Below are positions 53,469 to 63,292 of a stretch of DNA of 64,000 nucleotides, in pieces. The DNA is taken from NCBI GenBank assembly GCA_002077045.2, contig KZ111141.1:1480538-1544537 (forward strand), given 5' to 3'. Source of the DNA: Rachicladosporium sp. CCFEE 5018 (taxonomy: Eukaryota > Ascomycota > Dothideomycetes > Cladosporiales > Cladosporiaceae). Positions within the stretch are counted from its first letter, which is position 1. Each line of letters opens with the position of its first letter. Under the pieces are notes generated by a model. That model did not search any database. It was not told where the DNA came from and worked only from the letters and a program-made list of their open reading frames with translations. A program made the translations under genes and the position numbers.

Positions 53469-55132
53469 ATGGCGTTGTCGCGACGGCCTTCCACGGCCAC
53501 GGACACGGCTGACGACAAGCTTGACGACGAGGACAAGCTTGCAGAGCCAAGTAGTCTTGGCACATCGGTTCTGGACCTCGCACAAGATGGACATAACACA
53601 GCACCAGTCTTAAAGCCTCAGGATGGCGCCGACGTGGAGAAGTCCGCCGAATCATCACTTCACGATGGGCCCGACCCCTACCTTGTCGCCTTCTCCCCTA
53701 ACGATCCGCTCAACCCCTGGAACTTCCCAACCTCAAGAAGGGCGTTCATAACCTTTCAACTCGGCATGCTAGCCCTTGCTGGCAGTCTAGGCTCCTCGAT
53801 CATAGCCCCAGCCGAACCACGCATAGCTCGATATCTCCACCTCACCCACGAGACCACAGTCCTGACAGTAGCTCTGTACGTTCTAGGCTTCGCGTTCGGA
53901 CCATCTCTCTGGGCTCCGATCTCCGAAACGTATGGTCGGAAGATCAGCATGCTTCCGCCGGTGCTGGCATTGTCGGTCATGAGCGTCGGAACTGGATTCA
54001 GTCGAAACGCAGCAGCGCTCTTCTTGACGAGGTTCTTTGGTGGTGTGTTCGCGAGTGCGCCCATCTCGAACGTCAGTGCTGCATTGGGAGATATGTATGA
54101 GCCTAGCGCGAGAGGTATCGCAGTGACGTTCTATGCTGTATGCGTCTGCGGTGGTCCAACGTTGGGACCTGTCATTGGGTCGGCTGTGACAGTTACTAGA
54201 GGATTGGGTTGGCGGTGGACGGAGTTCATCGAGGCGATCTGGGCCGCGAGTGTGTTTCTGTTAGCGCTCGTGTTCATGCCAGAATTGTACCCGCCTGTCC
54301 TGCTCAAGCGAAAGGCAGAGCAGATGCGCAAGGAGACCGGGGACGAACGGTACTGGCACCCCCACGAGGTTGTGAAGATGACGCTGAACAACATTTTGAC
54401 CAAGCATCTCTCGAGACCGCTGCGGATGTTCTTCACCGAGCCGATGGTAACTTGCATCGCGATATACGCGTCCTTCGTGTACGGCCTGCTATACCTGACC
54501 TTGGAGGTCTTCCCGATCGTGTACCGAGAGCACAGACATATGGGTGAGGTGCAGTCAACGTTGCCCTTCCTCGGACTGCTGGTCGGCGTCATCAGCGCCA
54601 TGGGCATCAATCTGGGCAACCAGCCGCGATACTCCAGGATCGTTGCAGCAAACAAAGGTCGAGCAGTCCCGGAAGCCAGGTTGCCTCCAATGGTTTTGGG
54701 AGGCGTACTATTCGTGATCGGCATCTTCTGGTTCGGCTGGACTGCAGATCCGAAGTTCCATTGGGCCATACCGACTGTCGCGACCGTCTTCATTGGGGCA
54801 GGCTTCAACGTGATCTTCCAGCAGTGCATCAACTTCCTCGTCGATACATACGCACTTTTCGCCGCATCAGCTGTATCAGCTAACACGGTGCTCAGATCTC
54901 TCAGCGCTTGGTACGTAGACGTGCCTGCGAAGAAACCATTGCAGAAGCTGACATCTCTCTTAGTGCACTGCCATTGGTGGCTAGACCCATGTTCCTCACG
55001 CTTGGCGTGGCACCAGCATGTAGCATACTGGGCGGAGTGGCGATCCTGGCCCTGCCAGTACCTTTCGTCTTCATGAGATACGGGCTCAGGCTGCGGAAAT
55101 TGTCGAAGTTCGCTCCAGTCGTGGACGACTGA
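53469..55132 (+). CDS. MFS drug:H+ antiporter (DHA1)-type transporter
   Basis: Exons 53469-54910 and 54964-55132, joined by a 53-nt intron (GTACGT...CTTAG), give 536 residues. Without splicing the C-terminus runs into a non-hydrophobic tail; splicing restores the last segments (ALPLVARPMFLTLGVAPACS, ILGGVAILALPVPFVFMRYG). The acidic N-terminus is followed by DPLNPWNFPTSRRAF, typical of fungal DHA1 multidrug or polyamine exporters (Flr1/Tpo-like). Motif A-like ISETYGRKISML and the motif-C-like region CVCGGPTLGPVIG are present. Twelve membrane segments are visible. The plasma membrane is the expected site; the substrate is unknown. Confidence 0.85.
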
Positions 55133-55159
55133 CGCCCAGATAGACCATCGTCGAAACGT

Positions 55160-56481
55160 TCAGGCGTTGCCCTTCTCGGGCGTAGTGTCAAAGACATGCA
55201 TCTCCACAGTCTCATGATCTCGAGCTTGACGCTGTTCCACAGCATGCGGTTCACCAGTCTCTGCATCGCGAAATTCCAGATCACCCCTCCCACTTATCAT
55301 GTCCAGCACATTACCTCGCTTCCGCATCCGCCTCAGCCAGACCCACCAAACTCCCAGGACTCCGATCGTCAACGGGACAGTCACGACGAAGTAAACCCAA
55401 ATCCACTTCCACCCTAGATCCTGAAACATGCCCATGCCGAAGATGCCTGCTACAGCTGTCCCAGGTAAGAAACACATCGTCAGCACAGCAATGACCCGCA
55501 TGCTCGCCGCATCACTTAGCGTAGCCTCAGCAATCCGCTGACTGCTTTCTGCGACTTCGAGATGCAGAGTCTGATTGCGCTGGTGGATGAGCGTGTTGAT
55601 AGTCTCGCGTGCGGCGGAGATGCGGGCAGGTAGGGCTGTGAGGTCGAAGGTCCGGGACTCGATGGTGTTTCGGAGGGGTGAGAGTGGGGCATAGGGTGTA
55701 TGAGAGCCGTAGCGAGAAGCAAAGTAAAGTGATTGAATTGTAGACAGAGTCTGGGATTCGAAGTTTGCGCGTCGATGGAGCACATGAAGCCGCGTTGAGA
55801 GGGTGTGGAGGGCGTGATTCAATGCTTGGAGGTTTGGCTCGTGGGACCGAGTGGGCGGAGCAGAGAGAGCCGTCTCGATTTCGGATAGCTTTGAGGTGAC
55901 GGCGTTCAGCTGGGTGGAAAGCCATGCTACATGACGGCGCAGGAAGGCCGTAGGGACCGCAACCATCTGCAGTCCAGTAGAGCGCCATCCGGATTGGGGA
56001 AGCGTCGTATCATCCAGCAAATCCGCGGATCAAAGATTGCCTCCCGCTTGCCATCAAAAGACAGCGTCGTGAAGCAATACACGCCCTTCACAGCCGTCCC
56101 TCGTCTCGACAACGCGAACGAACAAAACGGCCCATTGTCCCTCGGCGTCTGCAGAATAAATCTACAGTCTTCGCCTGGGAACGAGGCTACGCCTCCAGAC
56201 TGGCTGGCAGCGAGATCAGTATATACGCCGCTTCCCCAGATCGCATGTTCGACAGATTCGCGGGTCCAGGGGAGCGCGAAGTCGTGCGAGCCATGGGAAA
56301 GGTGGACGGTGAGAAGACGGATGGAAGCTAGTGAGGCTTCTGGGTGCGCGATTAGGAAGTCGTGAGCTTCCTTGCCTGTGGAGAGTTCGTGAATCTGTGG
56401 AGTCTTGTCGTCGCCGTCACGGCACATGTAGTCTATACCAACGCACGTTGATGGGTTGGAGGGTGCGAATGGGGAGTCCAT
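55160..56481 (-). CDS. CorA-like Mg2+-transporter-family protein with variant pore motif
   Basis: Two overlapping frames form one gene: 56481-55927 (N-terminal, from MDSPFAPSNP) and 56020-55160 (C-terminal). The sense must switch between about 56130 and 55930, by a small intron (an acceptor CTGCAG near 55970 is possible) or a one-base frameshift. The C-terminal part has a long helix (LRRHVAWLSTQLNAVTSKLSEIETAL), then two membrane segments: MRVIAVLTMCFLPGTAVAGIFGMGMF and WIWVYFVVTVPLTIGVLGVW. The position of the canonical GMN selectivity motif holds GMG. Many fungal CorA-like proteins diverge here, so Mg2+ transport cannot be assumed. Confidence 0.7.
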
Positions 56482-56812
56482 GATCGCGATTCCTCAGCAA
56501 TTGCAAAGGCGATATTGTCTCACGTCTTGATGTACGAGACTCACAGCATCAACAGAGTTGAACGACTATGGTGAGGGGCGGTCGCACCGTGTACCGACAG
56601 GGGGTTGTAGCACGAGTTTGCGGTTGTGGCAGAGGTTCGTTACGCCACACCCGCGTGCCATCTTGCTTAGCATCTTGCGAACGGACGCAGCACATACACC
56701 TTGCGCGAAGACTGTTGCTATTCAAGTAGCCGATTCACCGGACTATCGCAATGCTCAGCGTTCCCTGAGCTCATGCTCCCACTACCCTCCCAATCCTCCC
56801 GAGTTCCGTCCC

Positions 56813-58357
56813 TCATGCAGATTTCCCTCCCTCAATCTCAAACCCACAACTCGGAAACTTCTCCTTAAACCCCTCCACAACATCAAAAGGCATAACATAA
56901 ACCGGATGCACGAACCCCACCCTTCCACTCTCTTCAACACCCATACCCGCCAGAACCTTCTTCTCCACACCCTCTGCCTTCCAGTTGAATCCCGCCATCA
57001 ACCTCCCTCTCTCATCCCTCACCGGCCCCTCAGCATCATAAGTATACTGATTCATAGCCGCCGACATCCCCGCCAACGCGTACGTAGTATGATACCCATC
57101 CGGCCTGGTAGAAGGTTTATCGCGCATCCCGCCTTTCTTGCCCGGCTGCTGAGAGCAAGTCAAAAGATAGCGAATGAGCGCTGCTTTATTCCATAGATCC
57201 TTGCCCCGGACTTCAGGCGCGTTTGGACCAAGGGCGGCTTGAAGGAGCGACCAGGTGCCCCCGATCCATTGGCTGTAGCAGGCGTCTACTAGCTTGTTTG
57301 TGCGGCCTGCGAAGCCTCCCTCCGGTGAAGTTTGCTGCGTTGCCATCCAGCGGAGGAGCGCAGGGAGGTCGAGATACTTCGAAACAATGATATGAGGGGC
57401 GTCGATCATGGCTAGGGTGCCTAGGGCGAGGAAGGCGTAGGCGCCATGGGCTTCGCTACAAGGTGGCGAGGCGCCGATGCCGCCTTCCCAGGTTTGCAGC
57501 GTTGAGATGTAGTCGCCTAGCTTGTCGTCGAAGCGTTGCAGGCCTGCTCTGCGGGCGGGCGAGGAGGGTGGCAACTCGAGAGGGAGGTTCAGGACTGTGA
57601 TCATGATGAAAGCGCAGTACGCGCCGCGGACGTCTTCTTCGGCGTTCTCGGCCATGCGGAAGCCGCCGTTGGGTTGCTTGAGTTTGCCGAGCCAGTGCCA
57701 GATTGTGCGGCGGTTGACGTGTTCTAGGGCATCTACCATTGCTAGGGCGAGAACACAGGCGTAGGATGCGGCGCAGTGGCTTGTTTGGCCGTGGCCGCCG
57801 CCGAAGCCGCCGAGTGGGTTTTGCATTGGGCGGACGGTGTTGATTAGGCGGGAGCGGTATTGCATGACTGATTCGCCTAGGACTGTCAGGCCGGAGAAGC
57901 CCCAGTAAAAGACCCATGGGCGGGCGGCGTCTAGAGCTATGTAGGCTGAGGGAAGATCGCCGAGGGAGGCATGGAGGAAGGCGGCATGTTGGGCGCGGCG
58001 GAGATGTGGTATGCCGTACTTGTTCAGAGGAAGATCCTGTGTATCTCCGCCGAGCAGGTGAGGAAGGCATTCGGCTTGGACTTTTGTGTATGCTTCTGAT
58101 GTGGCGGTCTGGTGGTCTTCCGGGAAGAGATCGAGACATGAAGGCACGAGCCAGGGTGGTATTGGCAGGTAGGATTTTGTGAGATGTTTGCCGGGGAAGG
58201 GGATGCCTTCGTCATCTGAGAGCTCTTCGATTCTGACCTTCTCGTTCAGCTCGCCTGCGAGGCTGTCGTCATCCTTTGTGGGCGCCATAGTCAGATTGCG
58301 AGTACTAAACTTGACAGTCCGGCGATGTGGGAGATGAGGCTTGATGTGGGTTGGCAT
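56813..58357 (-). CDS. RAM1: Protein farnesyltransferase subunit beta
   Basis: Transfers farnesyl to CaaX cysteines (Ras, Rho and pheromone-type substrates) together with the alpha subunit Ram2. It is an intronless 514-residue frame from ATG 58357; MAPTKDDD at residue 24 is a possible alternative start. Alpha-alpha barrel repeats are visible: NPLGGFGGGHGQTSHCAASY, QPNGGFRMAENAEEDVRGAY, WEGGIGASPPCSEAHGAYAF and SPEGGFAGRTNKLVDACYSQW. The zinc ligands are Asp358, Cys360 and His423 (in GYHTTYALAG), all present. Length and motif order fit fungal Ram1, as opposed to the geranylgeranyl paralogues. Complete. Confidence 0.95.
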   Translation of the reverse strand: MPTHIKPHLPHRRTVKFSTRNLTMAPTKDDDSLAGELNEKVRIEELSDDEGIPFPGKHLTKSYLPIPPWLVPSCLDLFPEDHQTATSEAYTKVQAECLPHLLGGDTQDLPLNKYGIPHLRRAQHAAFLHASLGDLPSAYIALDAARPWVFYWGFSGLTVLGESVMQYRSRLINTVRPMQNPLGGFGGGHGQTSHCAASYACVLALAMVDALEHVNRRTIWHWLGKLKQPNGGFRMAENAEEDVRGAYCAFIMITVLNLPLELPPSSPARRAGLQRFDDKLGDYISTLQTWEGGIGASPPCSEAHGAYAFLALGTLAMIDAPHIIVSKYLDLPALLRWMATQQTSPEGGFAGRTNKLVDACYSQWIGGTWSLLQAALGPNAPEVRGKDLWNKAALIRYLLTCSQQPGKKGGMRDKPSTRPDGYHTTYALAGMSAAMNQYTYDAEGPVRDERGRLMAGFNWKAEGVEKKVLAGMGVEESGRVGFVHPVYVMPFDVVEGFKEKFPSCGFEIEGGKSA

Positions 58358-58779
58358 ATGTGGGCCTCAGGCGGTTAGTATTGTTCACCAGACATGCAAG
58401 GCTTGGTCTTATAAATCGACACAATGCCTTTGCTTCACTTCTAGTGACGTCGACACGATACCGGTCTAGAAGCTGCCTCAACGGCGGAGCTGGTTCGCCT
58501 TGCTAGCTGATGAAGGCTTTGCGTGCTTCAGGATGGCTCGGGCAAGGATGAGGGTGATGCGTGAAGGTGCACCCGACTAGTCACTGGTGCCGACGATAAG
58601 CAATGCACATGCAGCAGACATTGAGTGCACAGAATGGAACATACTCCGTACATGGTGTGAGTCCAATTGCGAGATAACAGCGAGCGGATTCTCGTACATG
58701 TAGCTACCCGGCGATACCGCTTCCCAAAGTCCATCTTCGTCCTGCCACGTATGTCGAGAGCGATGATTAACAGCGTTCG
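58358..58779. other. Intergenic region upstream of RAM1
   Basis: About 420 bp between the RAM1 start and the 3' end of the 1091-residue gene on the same strand. Nothing coding is seen. Confidence 0.5.
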
Positions 58780-61700
58780 TCAATGAGCCACCCCCTCCCT
58801 CCAAGCGTCAATATTAGCCCTCTGCTGCGGGCTCATCTGCTCCTCCGCCATCCCAAATGCAATCCCCATAGGCAAACACATAGCCGGATTCCAGCCCATG
58901 CCTCCGTTCCAGATCTGCTGTCCCATACCCATCTGTCCGTACTGCGGCATGCCAGCGTAAGGGTACGCTGCTGGAGTTGGCGGCAGCCCCATCAAGGCGT
59001 TGTAAGCTAGAGGATTCATTTGCGGCTGAGCTTGCTGGGGAGCGTAGGAGGTGTAGGGGTTGTGTTGGGGGTACGGCTGCTGGAAGCCAAGGCCGGAGGG
59101 GCTGCTGAATAAGGGTGGTGCGCCTGCGCCTATAGAGGCGCCGGGTGGTGCAATGCCAGGGAGGCCGTTCGCGGCTCTTTGACGCTCGAGGAGGGATCTG
59201 TCAAGCCCGTAGGAGGAGCTGCGCTGATTCGTCTCTAGCAGCTGTCGCTTGGCAGTAGCTTGCTGCTTCACAGAGGTGTCAAGCAGACTTCCCTTGACCG
59301 GTTCTTTGCGGTCTATGACTCTGCGGGTGGGCGTAGGGCCGATCGGGTGTGAGGAGAGGAGGTTGGCCATTGAGTTGGAGGTATACAGCGAACGACGCTT
59401 CTCTGTTGCGCCGGCTGTGGCTGCAGGTTCAGATGCATTGCGCGTAGCACCTTCACGCTGAAGACGTGCGCGGCGTTGCGCCAGTGTCTCGTCTGCGAGC
59501 GCCTCAGGTGTGGGAGGTGGCTTGATACCAGCCTTGTCGTTCCCAGTCAAGCCATCGAATTGGCTCAGTACGTCTGCGGAGAAGGTGCTCATCGGTCGTT
59601 CGCCTTCCTTTGGCGCAATGTCGCTGATAGCGACGTCGAGCTCTTGCTTGGTACGTAGACGCCGAAGTCGCTGGGCAAGCGTCTCGCCCTCGTTCTCATC
59701 CGTGTCTTCATCGCCGGGCAAGCCGGTGAGATTGAGCTCACTCATGCCACGCTTGTCTGGGCTTCGGTCTCGGGTGCGAGGAAGTGACAGTGCGGGTCCA
59801 CCTCTCAGTCTGCTTCGACGCGAGCTCAACGGCTCGTTGTCTTCCATTTGCCGCTTCTCCATCAGACCAAGTGGACGGTCCCAGTCACGCTCATCGCCCA
59901 TAGCTCGGTTGGCAAGTCCGTTCTTACTAGGGAACAAAATGCCAAGCGGTACGTCGTCCTCCTCAGCTTCATCAGCAGCATGCTGCAGCGTACTCGGATC
60001 TTCCCAGGCAAGCGCAATGCGAGACCTCTGCCGCTTGCGTTTCTCAATATCAGCCACAGCATCGAGCTGCAGTAGTGTGCTGTGCATGCCGTTCGGGAAT
60101 GCTGTAACGGCAGTCCGGTTTCTTGACTTCTGCTGTGCTTTTCTGACCTGCAGCTCAGCGAGTAAAGTGGAAGGCTGCACGAAGCCGGCATTTTCAGGAT
60201 CGTACTCTTCCTCTTCCTCTCCCTCCTGTTCTGGACCAATGAAGTCTTGCTCATCCTGTTCGTCATCCACGAGCAGTGCGCCGCTACCTGCGGTGACAGG
60301 TCTTGACCCACTCGCATGACGGCTGCCACCCAGTATCCCGTCCTCGAACTCCAGCTCGTCAGCCGGTGTCTGCGGCAGAGGTGTCTGCGGCAGAGGTATA
60401 CTCTCAGGTCTGGCCAATTCCCCAGCGAAGCTCAACACACTCTTCCTTTTCTTCAACTTATTTCCACCCTCATTGAAGTCCATCAATGCGCTCGTCCGGC
60501 TTCCGCGCCTCCCTAATCCATTGCTTTCGCTTGTCCCCCTCAGCAGCATCCCCAGACTGCTGCGTCTCCGTACCAATACTGGCTCAGGGAACGGTGCGTT
60601 AGTAGCCTTCTGGATCAAAGTGTTTGTGCTGCGTCGTGCAATACGCTCAGGAGCGTAAACGGTGCTCCGCACATCGCCCGCGAAAGGGTGGTCGGTGAAA
60701 GCACTGACCGGTGCCGTCACTGAAGCTGCAAGGATGTTGTCCAGTGTAGCTACTGCCGACTCTTGCATGATCGACACGTCTTGAGGCTGGGACTGGTGCT
60801 CGAAGAAGACACTTGCTCGCAGCTGAGGTGGGAGGTTCTGGAAGTTCATCATGCTCATCCGCTCGTTCAGTGGGGCTCTCGCAGAGTCACCTTGCGAGCT
60901 GGAGCCGGTCCGGCGATGCTCGGGGTTGTCAAAGGTGGTCTGACTGAGCCATGCGGCTGAATTCCTTGCTTCCGCTGGTATCTGGCTCAATACCTGTGTT
61001 CGTCTTTGTGCCTGCACATTTGATGACGGAAGCTGAGACAGGCGCTTAGGCAGATTCAGCATCCGTGGTACAGGGGCGGGGTAATAGACCATGTTCTCGT
61101 CCGGCAGAGGCGTGGCATAGGACATCGGGCGAGACTGAGGCACGCGAAGCATAGAGGGTGGCCGCATTGAAAGGGCACCAGAAGACTTACGCATCGACAT
61201 TCGGCGGATCTCATTGCCCTCATCGTCCAGTTGTATGTAGTCTTGCCGTTCTGGTGAGAAATGAACGCCATCGAAGTCCTTGAACGCGGACTGGGCTTCG
61301 CGGTAGGTGTCCTGTGAATGTGGGCGATCAATTTGTGCGCCGTCTCCGGAGGTGTGCATATCCCGGGTGGTGTCGCCAAAGTCGAAGCCCGGCGCACCGT
61401 TGCCGTGTGCCGGTGGTGTGGGCGGCACATCCACAAGCTGCTCCTGTATTTGCCCGGCAATCTGATCGTATCGCTTCGCGAAGCTGCTCTCTGAGGTATG
61501 TGAAGCACGTGACGCTTGCGAAACGTGCCTCGAGGGTGTCTGGTCTCCAATAGCCTGTGGCGAGGATCCCACCGCCGATGTATCCACCAGCCTCCCCTCT
61601 TGCACAGACTGTGGCATCTGAGTAGCCAGTCTCGATCCAGTCGACGGCTTCCTGTGCGTCGAAGTGTGCCGACCCCAGCTCTCATGGCTCCTCACACTTC

Positions 61701-62055
61701 CGACGGGGCTTCCCACATACCCTCCCGGCGAGAACCCACCCTGCCTCGCCACCCCGTTTAGATCAACAACATTACTACTTCCCCGACTCCTACTCGCCTC
61801 CAGTGGTGCAGTCCTCCCAGAGATCACATCCCCCTGATGCGAACTCTGAATGCTGTTCTGCCGGCTCCGCAATTTCTCAGCGTCGTTCAGTCGCCGAATT
61901 TCCTCCCCAATATCACTCCCATCTTCGCTCATCTTTTCGGCAGACTGCTCAAGACGTGTAATGTTGGTGATGTAGGCGCCATTGCGGAAAGACAGTTCGC
62001 GTGTAGGCGTCGGGACGCTAACTGGGGTTGCCGTAGCGGATGATGACTTGCGCAT
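58780..62055 (-). CDS. Large disordered fungal protein of unknown function (1091 aa)
   Basis: A single open frame from ATG 62055 (MRKSSSATATPVSVPTPTRE). Ser/Arg/Pro-rich and mostly disordered, with an acidic run (EQEGEEEEEYDPENAGF) followed by a helical LLAELQVRKAQQKSRNRT. Two related short motifs occur in the last third: GETLAQRLRRLRTKQE and ADETLAQRRARLQREG. The C-terminal 150 residues are Gln/Pro/Tyr/Met-rich and end with EEQMSPQQRANIDAWREGVA, which looks like a conserved terminal motif. No enzyme domain is seen. Certainly coding by length. I do not recognise the family; regulation by phosphorylation is a compositional guess. Confidence 0.8.
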   Translation of the reverse strand: MRKSSSATATPVSVPTPTRELSFRNGAYITNITRLEQSAEKMSEDGSDIGEEIRRLNDAEKLRSRQNSIQSSHQGDVISGRTAPLEASRSRGSSNVVDLNGVARQGGFSPGGYVGSPVGSVRSHESWGRHTSTHRKPSTGSRLATQMPQSVQEGRLVDTSAVGSSPQAIGDQTPSRHVSQASRASHTSESSFAKRYDQIAGQIQEQLVDVPPTPPAHGNGAPGFDFGDTTRDMHTSGDGAQIDRPHSQDTYREAQSAFKDFDGVHFSPERQDYIQLDDEGNEIRRMSMRKSSGALSMRPPSMLRVPQSRPMSYATPLPDENMVYYPAPVPRMLNLPKRLSQLPSSNVQAQRRTQVLSQIPAEARNSAAWLSQTTFDNPEHRRTGSSSQGDSARAPLNERMSMMNFQNLPPQLRASVFFEHQSQPQDVSIMQESAVATLDNILAASVTAPVSAFTDHPFAGDVRSTVYAPERIARRSTNTLIQKATNAPFPEPVLVRRRSSLGMLLRGTSESNGLGRRGSRTSALMDFNEGGNKLKKRKSVLSFAGELARPESIPLPQTPLPQTPADELEFEDGILGGSRHASGSRPVTAGSGALLVDDEQDEQDFIGPEQEGEEEEEYDPENAGFVQPSTLLAELQVRKAQQKSRNRTAVTAFPNGMHSTLLQLDAVADIEKRKRQRSRIALAWEDPSTLQHAADEAEEDDVPLGILFPSKNGLANRAMGDERDWDRPLGLMEKRQMEDNEPLSSRRSRLRGGPALSLPRTRDRSPDKRGMSELNLTGLPGDEDTDENEGETLAQRLRRLRTKQELDVAISDIAPKEGERPMSTFSADVLSQFDGLTGNDKAGIKPPPTPEALADETLAQRRARLQREGATRNASEPAATAGATEKRRSLYTSNSMANLLSSHPIGPTPTRRVIDRKEPVKGSLLDTSVKQQATAKRQLLETNQRSSSYGLDRSLLERQRAANGLPGIAPPGASIGAGAPPLFSSPSGLGFQQPYPQHNPYTSYAPQQAQPQMNPLAYNALMGLPPTPAAYPYAGMPQYGQMGMGQQIWNGGMGWNPAMCLPMGIAFGMAEEQMSPQQRANIDAWREGVAH

Positions 62056-63292
62056 CGCGGAATTGGCCGAGTGACACGCGTGGCTATTTGGGTCAGCCGT
62101 GTGCTGACTTCCTTACCCCGTGAACGCAGTCAATATTGACCACTGCTAAGCAGCACGATGGTCAATCAAGGTGAGGGGGAAACATGGCTGTGGGGGAAAG
62201 ACAGAGGGCTGCGACTGCTATGTAACATGCCGGCAAGGGCATGCACTGTTTGGCTTTCCGTGGAGCGACAGCTGAAGGCGAGCCAACAGGCATTGGCCGT
62301 TCTGTGACACGCGACTCAAGATGAACCCTGGTAGCAGATCAATCCCTTGCTGTGTTGCGCCTATCAGATACCGCGCACGGTCAAATACCGCCGTATCTCA
62401 CTGCTCTCTGTGTGCGACAGGTCAAACGTTCCACCGTATCTGATTGTAGGGCAGAACCATGCCGTGTAATCTGCAAGTGGAAGCGACTGCCGCTTCCTCA
62501 TTTCGGACTTCATGTTCGGGTGTCGAGACCATTGGCACGATCAGGTTGACTAGCTCCACTGAGAGATAAGACTGCCAGGGTATACTGCACAGGGGTGGTG
62601 TTGTTGCGGCTGAAATCTATTTCGCTGCTGGAGGAATAAGGTTCACCTTAGCGGACCTTATCCCGAAGCCTTTGGCTTGACCTCACGCGAAGCTGTTATC
62701 TTGACACTGTGAGGCTGTTGATGCAGGGCTTGGCGGCACCGATAGTAGCAGCGTCGGAGCACTGGGAGAGCCGGTAAAACATGCTAGACCATGAGGGGCC
62801 TTCGCAAAGATGCAGCTTCTCGGCGCCCGGGCTGTGTCAAAGCTCACGATGGTCGAGCCGCTTAGCTACGCGTGGTCGAGGTCAGCGATGGCAGCTTCTT
62901 TAGTACCTAGATTATTCTTCGAGGAGACCTACATGAGGTGAGGCGACCGAGTCGAGAGGCATCTCACCCGAGGATGAGCGACAGAGGAGCAATTGGAAGC
63001 AGACAACTGGTCTGGTTCCGCTCCTTCGCTCGCTGTGCATGAGCTGCCACATGACTGCTGCGCAACACAATCGAACATGAAGCGAGGAAGCCATGCGAGA
63101 AAGATGACATTGTAGCGAATCAGAGATTCCTTTGAACACATGACGACACCGATACGCCGCACGCTTGCATTGAGGTAAGTCAGACCATTTCTCACTTTGC
63201 ACGCTCAGCAGCCATAAGATTCCCTCACACAAGATCGCCGAGTGCAGGTGCGTTTCTCACTTCCACGCTCCTTCGTGGGCCGGATCTTCCAG
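62056..63292. other. Divergent intergenic region, 1.2 kb
   Basis: Between the start of the 1091-residue gene and the ankyrin gene. Only short motif-free open frames are seen. Confidence 0.5.
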
